The notes under the pieces are model-generated. The model did not search any database. It was not told the DNA's origin and worked only from the letters and a program-made list of their open reading frames with translations. This document shows positions 31,401-41,091 of a stretch of DNA of 64,000 bases, piece after piece. Positions within the stretch are counted from its first letter, which is position 1; the number at the start of each line of letters is the position of its first letter. Both the position numbers and the translations under genes were made by a program. This DNA is from Roridomyces roridus (lineage: Eukaryota > Basidiomycota > Agaricomycetes > Agaricales > Mycenaceae), in contig JARKIF010000044.1 in the NCBI GenBank assembly GCA_029378245.1, forward strand, positions 186,001 through 250,000, written 5' to 3'.

Positions 31401-33190
31401 TTGGATCGCAGAAGGACCTCTCCCGTCGTCAGGCTAGATGGTCCGAATTCATGTCGCAGTTCGATTACACTGTTGTATATGTTAAAGGTGAAGACAACGC
31501 CGTAGCTGACGCGTTGTCTCGAACGGATTTTGTCGACACTCCCGCTGCGATGGAGTCTGCAATCGAGGCTGGTGCTGCTGGCGATGCGCCGCCTGTTGCT
31601 GTTGTACTTGCTGGTCGTGATTCGCCACAGAGGGCGGTCCGTTGTTTGGCCGCTACCCGGATCACGGGCAAGGACTCCGGTCTGGATGATGTTGTTGCTC
31701 CTGTCCTCCAGGTCTCTGTTGACGAGAAGGTGCTCCGCGAGATTCGTGCGGGTTACAAAACCGACCCGTGGTGCGCAAAACTGGACTCTGTGGTCAAGGG
31801 AATGCCGGGCCTCGAATTCCGTGATGGCCTTTGGTACGTCGCTGGCCGCCTGATTATCCCTCGGGTTGGTACCATCCGGCAGGACCTCTTCCACCTTGCG
31901 CACGACGCTCTCGGCCATTTTGGCTTCGATAAATCGTACAAATCCCTCCGCGACTGTTACTACTGGCCGAATATGCGGCGCGACCTCGAAGGCGCTTACA
32001 TCCCTGCTTGCGCGGACTGCCAGCGTAACAAGTCACGCACAAAGCGTCCCGCTGGCCCATTGCATCCAAATCCCATCCCCGAAGGCCGCGGGGACTCCGT
32101 GGCAATTGATTTTATTGGTCCCCTTCCTCTGGACCAAGGTTACAACTGCATCGCGTCTTTCACCTGTCGTCTCGGTTCCGACATTCGCCTCGCTCCCACA
32201 CGCACCGACATATCGGCACCCGACTTTGCACTTGTATTCTTCGACCAGTGGTACTGTGAGAACGGGCTGCCCCTCGATATTTTCAGTGACCGCGATAAAC
32301 TCTTCGTCTCCGAGTTCTGGGCCGCGCTGCACAAACTGACGGGTGTCAAATTGAAGATGTCGACGGCTTTTCATCCCCAGACCGACGGCGTCTCGGAACG
32401 GACGAATAAGACCGTGAACCAGGCGATACGTTACCATGTCTCGCGGAACCAGCGCGGTTGGGTCCGCGCCCTCCCTCGCGTCCGTTTCGACATGATGAAC
32501 ACCGTGAACGCGTCGACAGGCTTTTCTGGTTTTCAACTACGCATGGGCCGCTTGCCTCGCGTCATTCCGCCCCTGGTCACTGGACCGCGAGGAAAACTGC
32601 CTGAGGCCGAGAAAACCGCTGTGGACCTGATCGCGCGTTTGGAACTGGACGTCCTTGAGGCCCGGGAAAATCTTCTGACTGCCAAACTGTCCCAAGCTGA
32701 ACAAGCGAACAAGTCTCGTCGGCCTGACCACAACATCAAGGTCGGGGATCGTGTAAAGCTGACCACCGCACATCGTCGAGCGCATTATATTCACAAGGGC
32801 AGCGGGCGTGTGGCCAAGTACATGCCTCGCTTCGACGGCCCATACAAGGTCATCGCGGCACACCCGGCGTGCTCAACTTATACGCTCGACCTTGAAAACC
32901 AACCAAACGTTTACCCTGTTTTCCATGCTTCAGAAATTGAACCCTTTGTAGAAAACGACGACGTACTGTTCCCCGACCGCAAACTCGCGAAGCCCGCCCC
33001 GATTGTCAACGACCGCGGTGAAGAGGAATTCTACGTCGACAGGATTCTAGACGAGCGCAAGCGCGGACGCGGGAAACAGTATTACGTTCGTTTCACCGGC
33101 TATGGGCCTGGCGGCGACAAATGGCTCCCCGGGCGTGAGTTGGCCGACTGCGAGGCCCTCGACAACTGGCTCGCTCGTTCTCAAGACTGA
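28421..33190 (+). CDS. Gag-Pol polyprotein of Ty3/gypsy chromovirus
   Basis: One uninterrupted frame, open from 28022; the first ATG is 28421 (1589 aa), and an upstream non-ATG start would add up to about 130 residues. Order: gag with a Cys-Arg-Lys-Cys...His...Cys knuckle-like motif; a retropepsin-like segment with Ile-Asp-Asp-Gly-Ala where Asp-Ser/Thr-Gly is usual; reverse transcriptase with Tyr-Leu-Asp-Asp (tac at 30716); RNase H with Thr-Asp-Ala-Ser-Asp; integrase with an HHCC finger and D,D,E core (Ala-Ile-Asp-Phe-Ile-Gly, Ser-Asp-Arg-Asp, Val-Ser-Glu-Arg); and a C-terminal chromodomain from about 33029. Chromodomains direct integration towards marked chromatin. The frame is intact, so the element is young and may be active. 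Confidence 0.92.
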   Translation: MSSPLSVAPAEDGTAIVINVPNKAPIFGRGKVTPDACAEFVSFCRGYFNAHSVPIAEADQVVRIINCFQDPRITSWTRPDATYQKLIKMTFLEFMTLFKKKFLDADWIDVHRRKVFSRRMTKDETFDTFQTDVCSMAALLTDDPIASKLPDLGVDDVRIRHHLEAGMIDSLAAMLSNSEAPKKTDFDEWIAAVNLVDRKRVADAADMTAALAAALAAKKEKFAAAAEKAKRKAAAPDDVRVGKHPFGGARSSSLAPASAGPSTPSSSSSTPRLPQLLDSERTLLDANDGCRKCRRFFAGHMSNSCLNGFANAVNYRTLTQADVDAAASKKRGKGKAIAAVVFPKDNSIDDDDDSVDDDSQDVTNVSHRSRHLFWDCLLDGPGSPSSVPVRALIDDGAHLVLIDESLVNRLQLPKHRLSKPEDFSLALDSPTVPITEYVKLRTVSTDQQWTSNTVRALIVSNLCTPLLLGLPWLEKNHIVIDHHERSVVDKRVNYNLFKPCTAPPPLKSRKSPIEKRRQTKRDHIAMAKELKSTCDARRTKLESDPHYEESVKVDVVAAVRDRIVTLAQRADLDAKADKLRAKFPMLFEPMPHVDMLPTDVVCEIKVKQATKDLESRSYSSPRKYKDAWQTLIKNHLEAGRIRPSTSPHASPAFLIPKADKTALPRWVNDFRRLNAITIRDAFPLPKVDDILADCAKGKIWSTIDFTNSFFQTRLDEDSIKYTAVNTPLGLYEWLVMPQGLKNAPAVQQRRVTAALREYIGKICHVYLDDIIIWSENIEDHERDVELIFEALRKAGLYCNSKKTKLFQHSVAFLGHQEHGVEADTGKVERIVNWPTPRSSTNVRAFLGLVRYISKFLPNLAEWTPTLEKLTVKECDKHFPPWTRDHQRAFENIKKIVVSRDCLTVIDHENRGENQIFVTTDASDRRSGAMLSYGPTWDTSRPVAFDSCSFKGTELNYPVHEKELLAIVRALHRWKVDLLGNEFTVFTDHCTLENFGSQKDLSRRQARWSEFMSQFDYTVVYVKGEDNAVADALSRTDFVDTPAAMESAIEAGAAGDAPPVAVVLAGRDSPQRAVRCLAATRITGKDSGLDDVVAPVLQVSVDEKVLREIRAGYKTDPWCAKLDSVVKGMPGLEFRDGLWYVAGRLIIPRVGTIRQDLFHLAHDALGHFGFDKSYKSLRDCYYWPNMRRDLEGAYIPACADCQRNKSRTKRPAGPLHPNPIPEGRGDSVAIDFIGPLPLDQGYNCIASFTCRLGSDIRLAPTRTDISAPDFALVFFDQWYCENGLPLDIFSDRDKLFVSEFWAALHKLTGVKLKMSTAFHPQTDGVSERTNKTVNQAIRYHVSRNQRGWVRALPRVRFDMMNTVNASTGFSGFQLRMGRLPRVIPPLVTGPRGKLPEAEKTAVDLIARLELDVLEARENLLTAKLSQAEQANKSRRPDHNIKVGDRVKLTTAHRRAHYIHKGSGRVAKYMPRFDGPYKVIAAHPACSTYTLDLENQPNVYPVFHASEIEPFVENDDVLFPDRKLAKPAPIVNDRGEEEFYVDRILDERKRGRGKQYYVRFTGYGPGGDKWLPGRELADCEALDNWLARSQD

Positions 33191-33363
33191 TGGACGCTCG
33201 GCTGAGCAATCTTTCCTTCTGTTGGCAGTCGAGGGGTTGGGACAGCTGTCTCGTGAAGACCTCTCGGGCATGCATTTTGTTTGTGGCTTACTTTACTTTT
33301 ACGATACATACTTTACATTTGGATTGTTGATACTGACGACTGGATTTTCCAGGGAGGGGGAGG

Positions 33364-33529
33364 GTGTAAACCTGCTGGTTTACAGTTGACGTTGTTTACG
33401 CTTTGATGATCACCTTTTCTTGTCTGCTACCCTCATCTTGTACGCGTACTCTACGATTCGAAACCCACGCAACGGCCTTATTTGTTCCCTCTGTCCGATT
33501 CTGAGTGTTTCTCTCCGTGAGTTTCCACT
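33364..33529 (+). repeat. Internal LTR, cut short at inversion junction
   Basis: Follows the polypurine tract and matches the 5' LTR to gtttccact, where the inverted copy starts. It lacks about the last 8 bp of the proposed LTR. Confidence 0.75.
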
Positions 33530-35627
33530 AGATCTTCCCTTTCGCACAATCTGCAAGAATGTCGTCAACTTTAGGCAGAGGGAAGGCATCCCGAATCGTT
33601 ATCGCATTCAAACGTCGGAAATCGTTGACCCAACGCGGTAGGGCAGTCTTGTCAGCTTTCGGGATCAGGAAAGCCGGAGACGCATGTGGGGAAGTCGAAG
33701 GGCGAATGCGACCAGCTTCCAAATGATTCTTTATCAACGTCTGCCAGGCGTCCTTGTATTTTCTCGGACTGGAATAGGATCGGGACTCGAGGTCTTTAGT
33801 CGCCTGCTTCACCTTAATTTCGCAAACGACGTCGGTGGGTAACATGTCAACGTGAGGCATTGGTTCGAACAGCATAGGAAACTTAGCGCGTAACTTGTCA
33901 GCCTTCGCGTCCAAGTCCGCTCTTTGGGCAAGTGTCACAATTCGGTCACGGACAGCGGCCACAACGTCGACTTTAACAGACTCCTCGTAATGAGGATCCG
34001 ACTCAAGCTTTGTACGCCGTGCATCGCAGGTGGATTTCAGCTCCTTCGCCATGGCAATGTGGTCTCGTTTTGTCTGGCGACGTTTCTCGATTGGCGACTT
34101 ACGAGACTTCAACGGCGGAGGGGCGGTGCATGGCTTGAATAGATTGTAGTTTACTCGCTTGTCGACAACTGAACGCTCATGGTGATCAATGACAATATGA
34201 TTCTTCTCAAGCCATGGTAGGCCGAGTAACAATGGAGTACAAAGATTTGAGACAATAAGAGCTCGTACGGTATTAGAAGTCCATTGCTGGTCTGTGGACA
34301 CAGTGCGTAATTTAACATATTCGGTTATTGGAACAGTGGGAGAGTCGAGTGCAAGCGAAAAGTCTTCGGGTTTACTGAGGCGATGTTTCGGTAACTGCAA
34401 GCGGTTGACTAGCGACTCGTCTATTAAAACGAGATGAGCACCATCGTCAATAAGAGCACGGACAGGGACAGAGGAGGGGGAGCCGGGACCGTCCAGAAGA
34501 CAGTCCCAAAAGAGATGACGAGAGCGGTGACTCACGTTGGTAACATCCTGCGAGTCGTCATCAACACTGTCGTCGTCGTCGTCAATCGAATTGTCCTTTG
34601 GGAAAACAACGGCGGCAATCGCCTTGCCCTTGCCACGTTTCTTCGATGCCGCGGCATCGACATCGGCCTGCGTCAAGGTCCGATAGTTGACTGCGTTGGC
34701 GAAACCATTCAGGCAAGAGTTTGACATGTGGCCGGCGAAGAAACGACGACACTTGCGACACCCATCATTGGCGTCCAACAAGGTACGTTCAGAGTCAAGG
34801 AGCTGCGGGAGACGAGGGGTGGATGACGATGAGGAAGGAGTGGAGGGTCCGGCGGATGCTGGGGCAAGGGACGAACTACGCGCGCCTCCAAAGGGGTGTT
34901 TGCCCACACGAACGTCGTCGGGAGCCGCAGCCTTGCGTTTAGCCTTCTCCGCAGCAGCAGCAAACTTCTCCTTCTTGGCAGCCAATGCCGCAGCAAGCGC
35001 GGCGGTCATATCTGCGGCGTCAGCGACACGTTTGCGATCAACCAGATTGACGGCCGCGATCCATTCGTCAAAATCAGTCTTCTTCGGCGCTTCGGAGTTG
35101 GAGAGCATGGCTGCGAGGCTGTCAATCATGCCCGCCTCCAGATGGTGGCGAATACGGACATCGTCGACGCCGAGGTCAGGCAGCTTGGAAGCGATGGGGT
35201 CGTCGGTGAGGAGAGCGGCCATGGAGCAGACATCGGTTTGAAAGGTATCAAAGGTCTCGTCCTTGGTCATACGACGCGAGAATACTTTGCGGCGGTGAAC
35301 GTCGATCCAATCAGCGTCAAGAAACTTCTTCTTGAACAACGTCATGAACTCGAGGAAGGTCATCTTGATCAATTTCTGGTAGGTAGCGTCCGGCCGAGTC
35401 CACGAGGTGATGCGTGGGTCCTGGAAACAGTTGATAATACGGACGACCTGGTCGGCCTCGGCGATGGGGACGGAATGGGCATTGAAGTACCCGCGGCAAA
35501 AGCTGACAAACTCGGCGCACGCGTCAGGCGTGACCTTTCCGCGTCCGAAGATGGGTGCCTTGTTAGGCACGTTGATGACAATCGCCGTACCATCCTCGGC
35601 GGGGGCAACGGACAGCGGGGAGGACAT
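33530..35627 (-). pseudogene. Inverted 5'-part of gag-pol, truncated in reverse transcriptase
   Basis: Reverse complement of 28421-30518. It encodes gag, the protease-like segment and the first part of the reverse transcriptase, then stops at Ala-Lys-Gly-Lys-Ile and runs into LTR sequence. It lacks the catalytic Tyr-Leu-Asp-Asp, RNase H and integrase. The frame is still fully open, so the duplication is recent. Confidence 0.9.
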
Positions 35628-36207
35628 GAATGCGGATGGAGCGGTGAGGAAGGAGAGGTCGAACGAGTCGTCGGAAACGTCGGGAGACAGTGTCTGGGGG
35701 ACGAGTGTCTGCGAACGAGATTGGGAGACTATGGGAGGGGAGATGGGGCGAGTCGGGGTGAAGGAAGAGGAGGAGAAGTGAGGAAGGAGGTCGTGCGAGG
35801 GGGGAGTCTCAATCTCGATAGGCAGGGAGCTCGACTCGGACGATTTGAGCGGCTCTGTGAGAGATGAAGACGACTCGGTCTCAGTCAACGGCGTCAACGG
35901 CGACGACAGGACAGCTCGCGTGGCTGCAGCACGCGTGAGCAGCGGGGTAGGGACGCTCGGGGTGCGAGACAGTTTGGGAGGCAGAGGACGGCAAGACTGC
36001 AGAATGAGGGTCAGTGACGTGGCACGTCAAAAGACCAATTGCGAGCCCGAGGGCAACGCCAGTGACGGTGGGGTGGACGGTAGACGGTACGGTAGTCGTT
36101 CGCACTCAAGGTAGAGGCAAGCGAGACAGAGAGAGGCAGTAACGGAAGGGCAAATCGAGGACGTGTCCTCGATAAGCGACGAAAGACGGTGGCAACGAAA
36201 AGAGATT

Positions 36208-36378
36208 TGTTCAAAAGTGGAAACTCACGGAGAGAAACACTCAGAATCGGACAGAGGGAACAAATAAGGCCGTTGCGTGGGTTTCGAATCGTAGAGTACG
36301 CGTACAAGATGAGGGTAGCAGACAAAAAGGTGATGATCAAAGCGTAAACAACGTCAACTGTAAACCAGCAGGTTTACA
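36208..36378 (-). repeat. Right outer LTR, inverted
   Basis: Reverse complement of the 5' LTR; the outer end is ...GGTTTACA at 36378, followed by TAACA. It differs from the 5' LTR at a single position seen by eye (GCG for GTG in the tacgcgtac block), shared with the internal LTR. Confidence 0.8.
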
Positions 36379-36383
36379 TAACA
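36379..36383. other. Right target-site duplication TAACA
   Basis: Identical to 27665-27669. Confidence 0.85.
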
Positions 36384-36390
36384 GAGGCTA

Positions 36391-36444
36391 TTCATCTACT
36401 TACTAGTAACGTTGGATGAGCTAGAGTCTGTCTACGAGAGATTA
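36391..36444. repeat. Dispersed repeat, second copy of 5350-5403
   Basis: The blocks cttactagtaacgt and agtctgtctacgagag are shared with 5350-5403. It abuts the truncated GXWXG copy d, so it marks a rearrangement breakpoint. Confidence 0.6.
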
Positions 36445-36445
36445 A

Positions 36446-36744
36446 TTCTCGTGTCCGATGAAAGCAAGTGCATGTGGTCCGAAGAATGGGGACACGCCAA
36501 TGTTCTCAAGGCCAAGTTGAATTTCGTGGTGTGCAGTCCGCTTCCATGGTAAGTGTTCCTATCATCTCGATTGTTTGAGACAATTCCTCATGCATATGTT
36601 CTGAAGGTGTACGAAGCCAAACCCATCATAGATTATTTCTGCTACGTCAGCGAGGACGTTGTCGCAGGCATTATGGAGTCGAAGGACCCGGATCTTCTCG
36701 GAGGGTTCCACTTTTATCTCAAGCGATACAACCCAGAAATGTAG
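36446..36744 (+). pseudogene. 5'-truncated GXWXG/DUF4334 pseudogene, copy d
   Basis: Begins inside exon 2 near Asp-Glu-Ser-Lys. A normal intron (36549-36606) follows, and then a complete third exon to the stop at 36742-36744. The GXWXG domain is absent. Exon 2 has indels in the Gly-His-Ala segment. Confidence 0.75.
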
Positions 36745-36804
36745 ATCCTGCTAATTTGGTTCAAAGACGCGTGATATTGTACATGATCAAAGCGCCGTCG
36801 ACCG

Positions 36805-37160
36805 ATGTTCCTCAATGGGACCCCTCGGTGGTTAAGTCTCAAATCCGCAAACAACAACCCCCTAGTTCGTTCTCTAACCCAACCTGACTGTTCGTCGTAT
36901 CCAAGCCCGAATAGAAGCACTACAAAATCCATTCAACTTGAACATCCGCTCTCAAAGCAAAAAAGAGCCAAAGAAATGCCCCTACAAGAACCCAACCCCG
37001 AGCCGCGGTTACTCCCTAGATCGGCTGTGATAAAATCTGCACGGGGCCCTGCCTGTCCGTTGAGTGTCGAGTTGAGTGCGCATGTCTACAGTCTAGATTT
37101 GTGCGCTCACCGTCACTGGTCAGCTCGAAGGTTTGTTGCAAGTCGATGTGGAAACACTTC
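36805..37160 (-). pseudogene. Relic of aspartic-protease 3' exons, unbroken copy
   Basis: Same relic as 30-345 and 20752-22420, lying between GXWXG copies d and e. It gives the uninterrupted arrangement used to define the 20881-22263 insertion. Confidence 0.6.
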
Positions 37161-37245
37161 GGTCAAAGAGGACAAGATTGAACCAAAGTTCAACCTCGCT
37201 TCCGCAGAGGCACTAAGAAGGCGCCGAGCAAGACCCAATTCCAGC

Positions 37246-37252
37246 TTATAAA
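37246..37252 (+). promoter_or_regulatory. TATA box of GXWXG copy e
   Basis: TTATAAA 39 nt upstream of the ATG at 37291; also present upstream of pseudogene c. Confidence 0.5.
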
Positions 37253-37290
37253 GCCAGCAAGTAACCCGAATCTACTCCCGTTCTCTCCCC

Positions 37291-37864
37291 ATGTCCTCCG
37301 AGTCGTACGTCTCCCGCTCTCGACCCATGGAATCCCACTCACCCACTCAGCCCTGAGCAAGCGTACCTAGCCCTCATTGCCTCTAGCAACCCCACCGACA
37401 CCGAAACTGTCACATCCCTCTTCGACCAGCTCAAGCCCATCCCACCCTCCTTCAGCTTCCTTGGCGAATGGGTCGGCGGTCATTTCCCCACCCTCGGGCA
37501 CCCCGCGTCCGAGCTGGCAATCCAGATCAAGTGGGCCGGGAAGCGCTTCCACAGCGACGACGACGTAGAGCCCATTGTCGTGTACGATGATGAGGGTAAT
37601 AGGGCATGGTGTGAAGAATGGGGACGCGCGAGGGTGCGCAAGGTTGAATTTCACGGTGTGCTGTCTGCTGCCATGGTAAGGACTCCAATCATCTCCGTTG
37701 TTTGAGATGTTCCTTATGGCCTGAAGGTGTACGACTCATGCCCCATCATTGACTATCTTCGTTACGTTGACGAGGACACGGTTGCGGGCTTGATGGACTC
37801 TAAGCATCCGGATCTTCCTACAGGGTTTCATTTTTATATCAAGCGATACAAGCCCGAGATGTAG
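37291..37864 (+). CDS. GXWXG/DUF4334 domain protein, copy e
   Basis: Exons 37291..37304, 37351..37675 and 37727..37864 give 158 aa. The 14 nt first exon is conserved with copies a and b. It has a Gly-Glu-Trp-Val-Gly-Gly motif and an intact DUF4334 block. It differs from a and b at many positions and is closest to pseudogene c, forming a second subgroup. Probably cytosolic; function unknown. Confidence 0.85.
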
Positions 37865-38439
37865 TAACTCCTAAGATAAGGCCACAGGTCCCATCCGGGG
37901 CCGTGGATCAATGCTGGATCAATGCCCAGTAGACAAACTGACACCATGTTGACCTCTGGCCATACATGTACAGTGGTCACAACCCAACACGTCTTCCAGA
38001 GCACAACAAACGCGACATCCTAATTCTGAATCGGTTCAAACATGATATTACAACCAGAGCATGCATCAGCAAAATAGCATTTTGCTTGCGAACTTTTGGC
38101 CCTTGTTCCGGCTTGTGGCCTTGTATCGGAGCTCCCAGGTTCGAGTCGGAGAGGTGATGAATTTTTTGCGCCCTGGTAAATGATAATTATGGCTGTGGTG
38201 GCCTTTCAGCAACTGTTAGACGGAAAACTGCACCCCCTAGTATTTTTTCCGCATCTGTACACACCTGGGAACCCAAAGAAAAATGGAAAATAAGGTGGTC
38301 CCACTGACTCGAACGGCCGACCTTGTGGATTCTGGACATAGACTTGCAAACTTGTGAGCTTGCGGGCTTGTTTGGCCTTTTTCGAGCTTGTTCGGGCTTG
38401 TTTGGGGCCGCAAGCAATTTGATAAAAGTCTGATGTGCC
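37865..38439. other. Intergenic, nothing supported
   Basis: Two B-box-like stretches (ggttcgagtc near 38130 and its reverse near 38308) occur without a tRNA fold. No gene seen. Confidence 0.45.
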
Positions 38440-38442
38440 ATT

Positions 38443-39063
38443 AGGGGTTTTCAAAGTTGGATTTTTCACTCGATTATTCACTTTATTTCATTTGCATTTT
38501 TCACCTTCCAAATTTGGGCAACGAAAGTGAATAAGAAAAAAGAAGTGAAACAAGGTCGAGAGCTGTTTCATTTATTTATTCACTTTGAAACAAACCCCGT
38601 GACATCCATCCTGCACGTGTCTTCAAGCCTCGGGCACGCTCGATCGAATCCTTCGCTGCCCATCCACTCTACCTCTCGTTCTCGATGCCCCCTCGCAAGT
38701 CTAAAAAAGGACATGTCCATCAAGGGTCTCGAAGCCCAAACCAGCGCGGCCGAGGCCAAAAAAAAAAGGATTCCGCGTACGAGTGTACATAGCCTTGTAG
38801 GCCATATTGCTTCAGGGTACTTGCCTGTCGGTGTTCCGTGGTATCTCCGAGGAGGGCGCGGTTTACGGGAGTGGCGGGTGCACGTGGTGGGGCGCATGGG
38901 TCAGTGTTCGGGATGATTACATCTGTTTGGTGGTTTATTCACTTGGATTTTCAAGAGGGTGTCTTCAAGGTGAAACAAGTGAAAAATACATTTTTTCAAC
39001 AAATTGAAACAAGTGAATAAACCAGTGAATAAAGAGGTGAAAAATCTAACTTTGAAAACCCCT
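38443..39063. mobile_element. MITE with AGGGGTTTTCAAAGTT inverted termini
   Basis: The 621 bp element has inverted ends of about 27 bp with one mismatch, flanked by ATT on both sides (38440-38442 and 39064-39066). Subterminal regions are rich in GTGAA/TTCAC motifs. No transposase. It shares the AGGGG start and ATT duplication with the element at 6895, suggesting the same superfamily. Confidence 0.8.
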
Positions 39064-39173
39064 ATTATCCAACGAGAACGGTAATACACACAAATACATG
39101 CTCTGAAAACAGTCATTGTCCTTGGCGTACGTTAAAGCGTCCAATCCGCCAACGTAACCTCCGCTATAATTCC

Positions 39174-41091
39174 CTAGTTCGTCGTGGCATCGGTGAAACT
39201 AAACGAATCCTGTCAATCCAAATAGAACGAATTCGAATGAATTGGACCACGTACTCAGTCGTAGCGAACCCAACTTGGTTGTTCGTCGTATCAAACACCG
39301 AGTAGAAGCGCTACGGAAAATTAGAATCCATCCGCTGGCAAGAAAGCAAAAGGAGTTTGGGAATTGGAACGCACCTGCAAGAACCCAAACCCATCAACGA
39401 AATCCAACCCCGTGCCGCTGTTACTCCCGAGATCCGCCGTAATCAAATAAATCTGCCCCTCCTGCCCGCCAAGCGTCGAGTTGAGTGCGCGAGGCCAGAT
39501 TTGTGCGTTGGCAGTCAGTTCGAGGGTTTGCTGTGGCAAGTCGGGACTCGGGTCAGCCATGATCATTTCAAGAGATGGATGGAACACACATCTCCAATCT
39601 GGAAAAACAACGACTCCAAGTTATCAAACTGGTCCTCGGTAATGGTGAGCAGCCCAGTGGTGTTGTCCAGAGTGGCCCCGGTGGCTTTCTGGTACGCTTG
39701 GAAAGCATCGGTGGCGAGCATCAAGAGAGTAGTTCCCGTGTCGACGATACCGGCGGTCGACGAGAGGATCGTGGTGCCGTCCGTTCCGTATCTAAAAAAT
39801 AAAGAGTCGGAAATGTTTACTTTCAAAGGAGGATGGAAGATGAGGCGCACGTAACAGTCTGGTCGATACCCCAATAGCTGTAAGCAATGTCCTTGTTCAG
39901 TTCAATTTCCCATCCAAAGACAACCACTCACTTGCTTGCGGGGCTCGTCGACGTAATGGGCACAAACTCAATCTGGCCATTGAACTTGGTCGAATCCGTA
40001 CCCCCAAAGGTAAGCTCTCCATTCACCACATCGCCCGCATCAGTGGTGGGGATGTACGAAATGCCGATGGACTCGACGGGGATGGTGCCCTGGCTGAAGA
40101 GGTTGTCCGTTACGGTGGGGACGGTAGAGGTCGAGGAGACGGTGCCGGAGGTGAGGTCAACGGGGCCGATGCTAAGCGAATTTAGAGAGGAAGTTGAACA
40201 GCGGGCGCCTATGTATCACTCACCCAATGATACTATCACAAGGTCAACATATGTTACTCGGAATGGATAGGCACACTCACCCGTCGACGCCGTTGAAGCC
40301 AGTGGCCTTGGATGCGACTCCGATGGATTGCTTCTGGATCACCAGGCCCGGTGCGAGAGTGACTTGGTCGGTGACTAGTTTGTTGTCAGCTTCACTTCGT
40401 TTCACCCAAAACCAAAATACATACACTCGGTGCCGGAGAACTAGGTGGCAACAGGAATCAGCCATCCAGAAATAAACGCACAACTGGTTCGTTGAAACTC
40501 ACCGATCCGGAGCCGTAGCTGACGTTCTGCGAAAAGCTGTTAACAGCGACTCGAATAAGATAGATGGAGAAGACATACAACAGTGTGGCGAGTATCCGTG
40601 CTGGTGGACGTCGCGGTATACTTCTGGTCCGCGCCCACCCAGGTGTTGGAACTCCCTGGAACGTGCGTCGGCTACTACTATCTCCGCCGCCGACTCGAGG
40701 TGGACTCACCAGTGTCAATGAGTAGGGTGTATTGAGTAGCGGGCGACCCGACGCCGACAGACATGGTGTAGGTCACAGCAGCATCCGTCACTGAAGAGCG
40801 CATCAGTCGACAACCCTTGTAAGTAAGAACATGGGACAAACCATCAATAGATCCGGGGTCGGCAGCCTCCGCGCCGCCGGTAGCGTCCTCGGCACCCCCA
40901 GCAGCGTGATGAGGGGCACGGTGGTGGTGGTGCTTGTGGGCATGCGACTTGTTGCGCATCAAGGGTCCATGGGGGTGGACACCCGAGAGGAACTTGCGTG
41001 CGCGGGCCTTGTCGGCGGCGACGATGTGCTTTGCGCCGCCCTGGAGGAGACGGGTAGAGAAGGGGATGGCTTTGATAACGTGGTGAGGCAT
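39174..41091 (-). CDS. A1-family aspartic protease with His-rich N-terminus
   Basis: Thirteen exons, complement(39174..39198, 39255..39310, 39375..39530, 39590..39791, 39851..39877, 39932..40171, 40224..40232, 40281..40374, 40425..40440, 40503..40526, 40579..40655, 40710..40790, 40842..41091), give 418 aa. Catalytic motifs are Asp-Thr-Gly-Ser-Ser-Asn-Thr-Trp and Val-Asp-Thr-Gly-Thr-Thr. Exons of 9, 16, 24, 25 and 27 nt are each needed to keep the frame and conserved blocks. The first 80 residues hold a Lys-His-His-His-His-Arg cluster and Ala/Gly-rich sequence, with no clear signal peptide. It is paralogous to the pair at 3143/16360, and its terminal exons are the source of the relics near GXWXG genes. 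Confidence 0.88.

Larger units (their letters stand above)
27670..36378 (+). mobile_element. Composite Ty3/gypsy chromodomain element with inverted partial copy
   Basis: Layout: LTR (27670-27840), gag-pol, polypurine tract (agggagggggaggg, ending 33363), a second LTR (33364-33529), then from 33530 the reverse complement of 27670-30518. The inverted part is colinear with its source without any net gain or loss (coordinates always sum to 64048). Both outer ends are U3 termini, and the whole is flanked by TAACA. This implies one integration of an aberrant double-U3 DNA. LTRs begin with an 8-bp inverted repeat TGTAAACC/GGTTTACA around a 4-nt loop. No primer-binding site was identified. Confidence 0.88.

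Noticed and set aside
38080..38330. tRNA B-box-like sequences (ggttcgagtc on both strands)
   Set aside because: T-stems do not pair and no A box or cloverleaf was found; at most a decayed tRNA-derived repeat.
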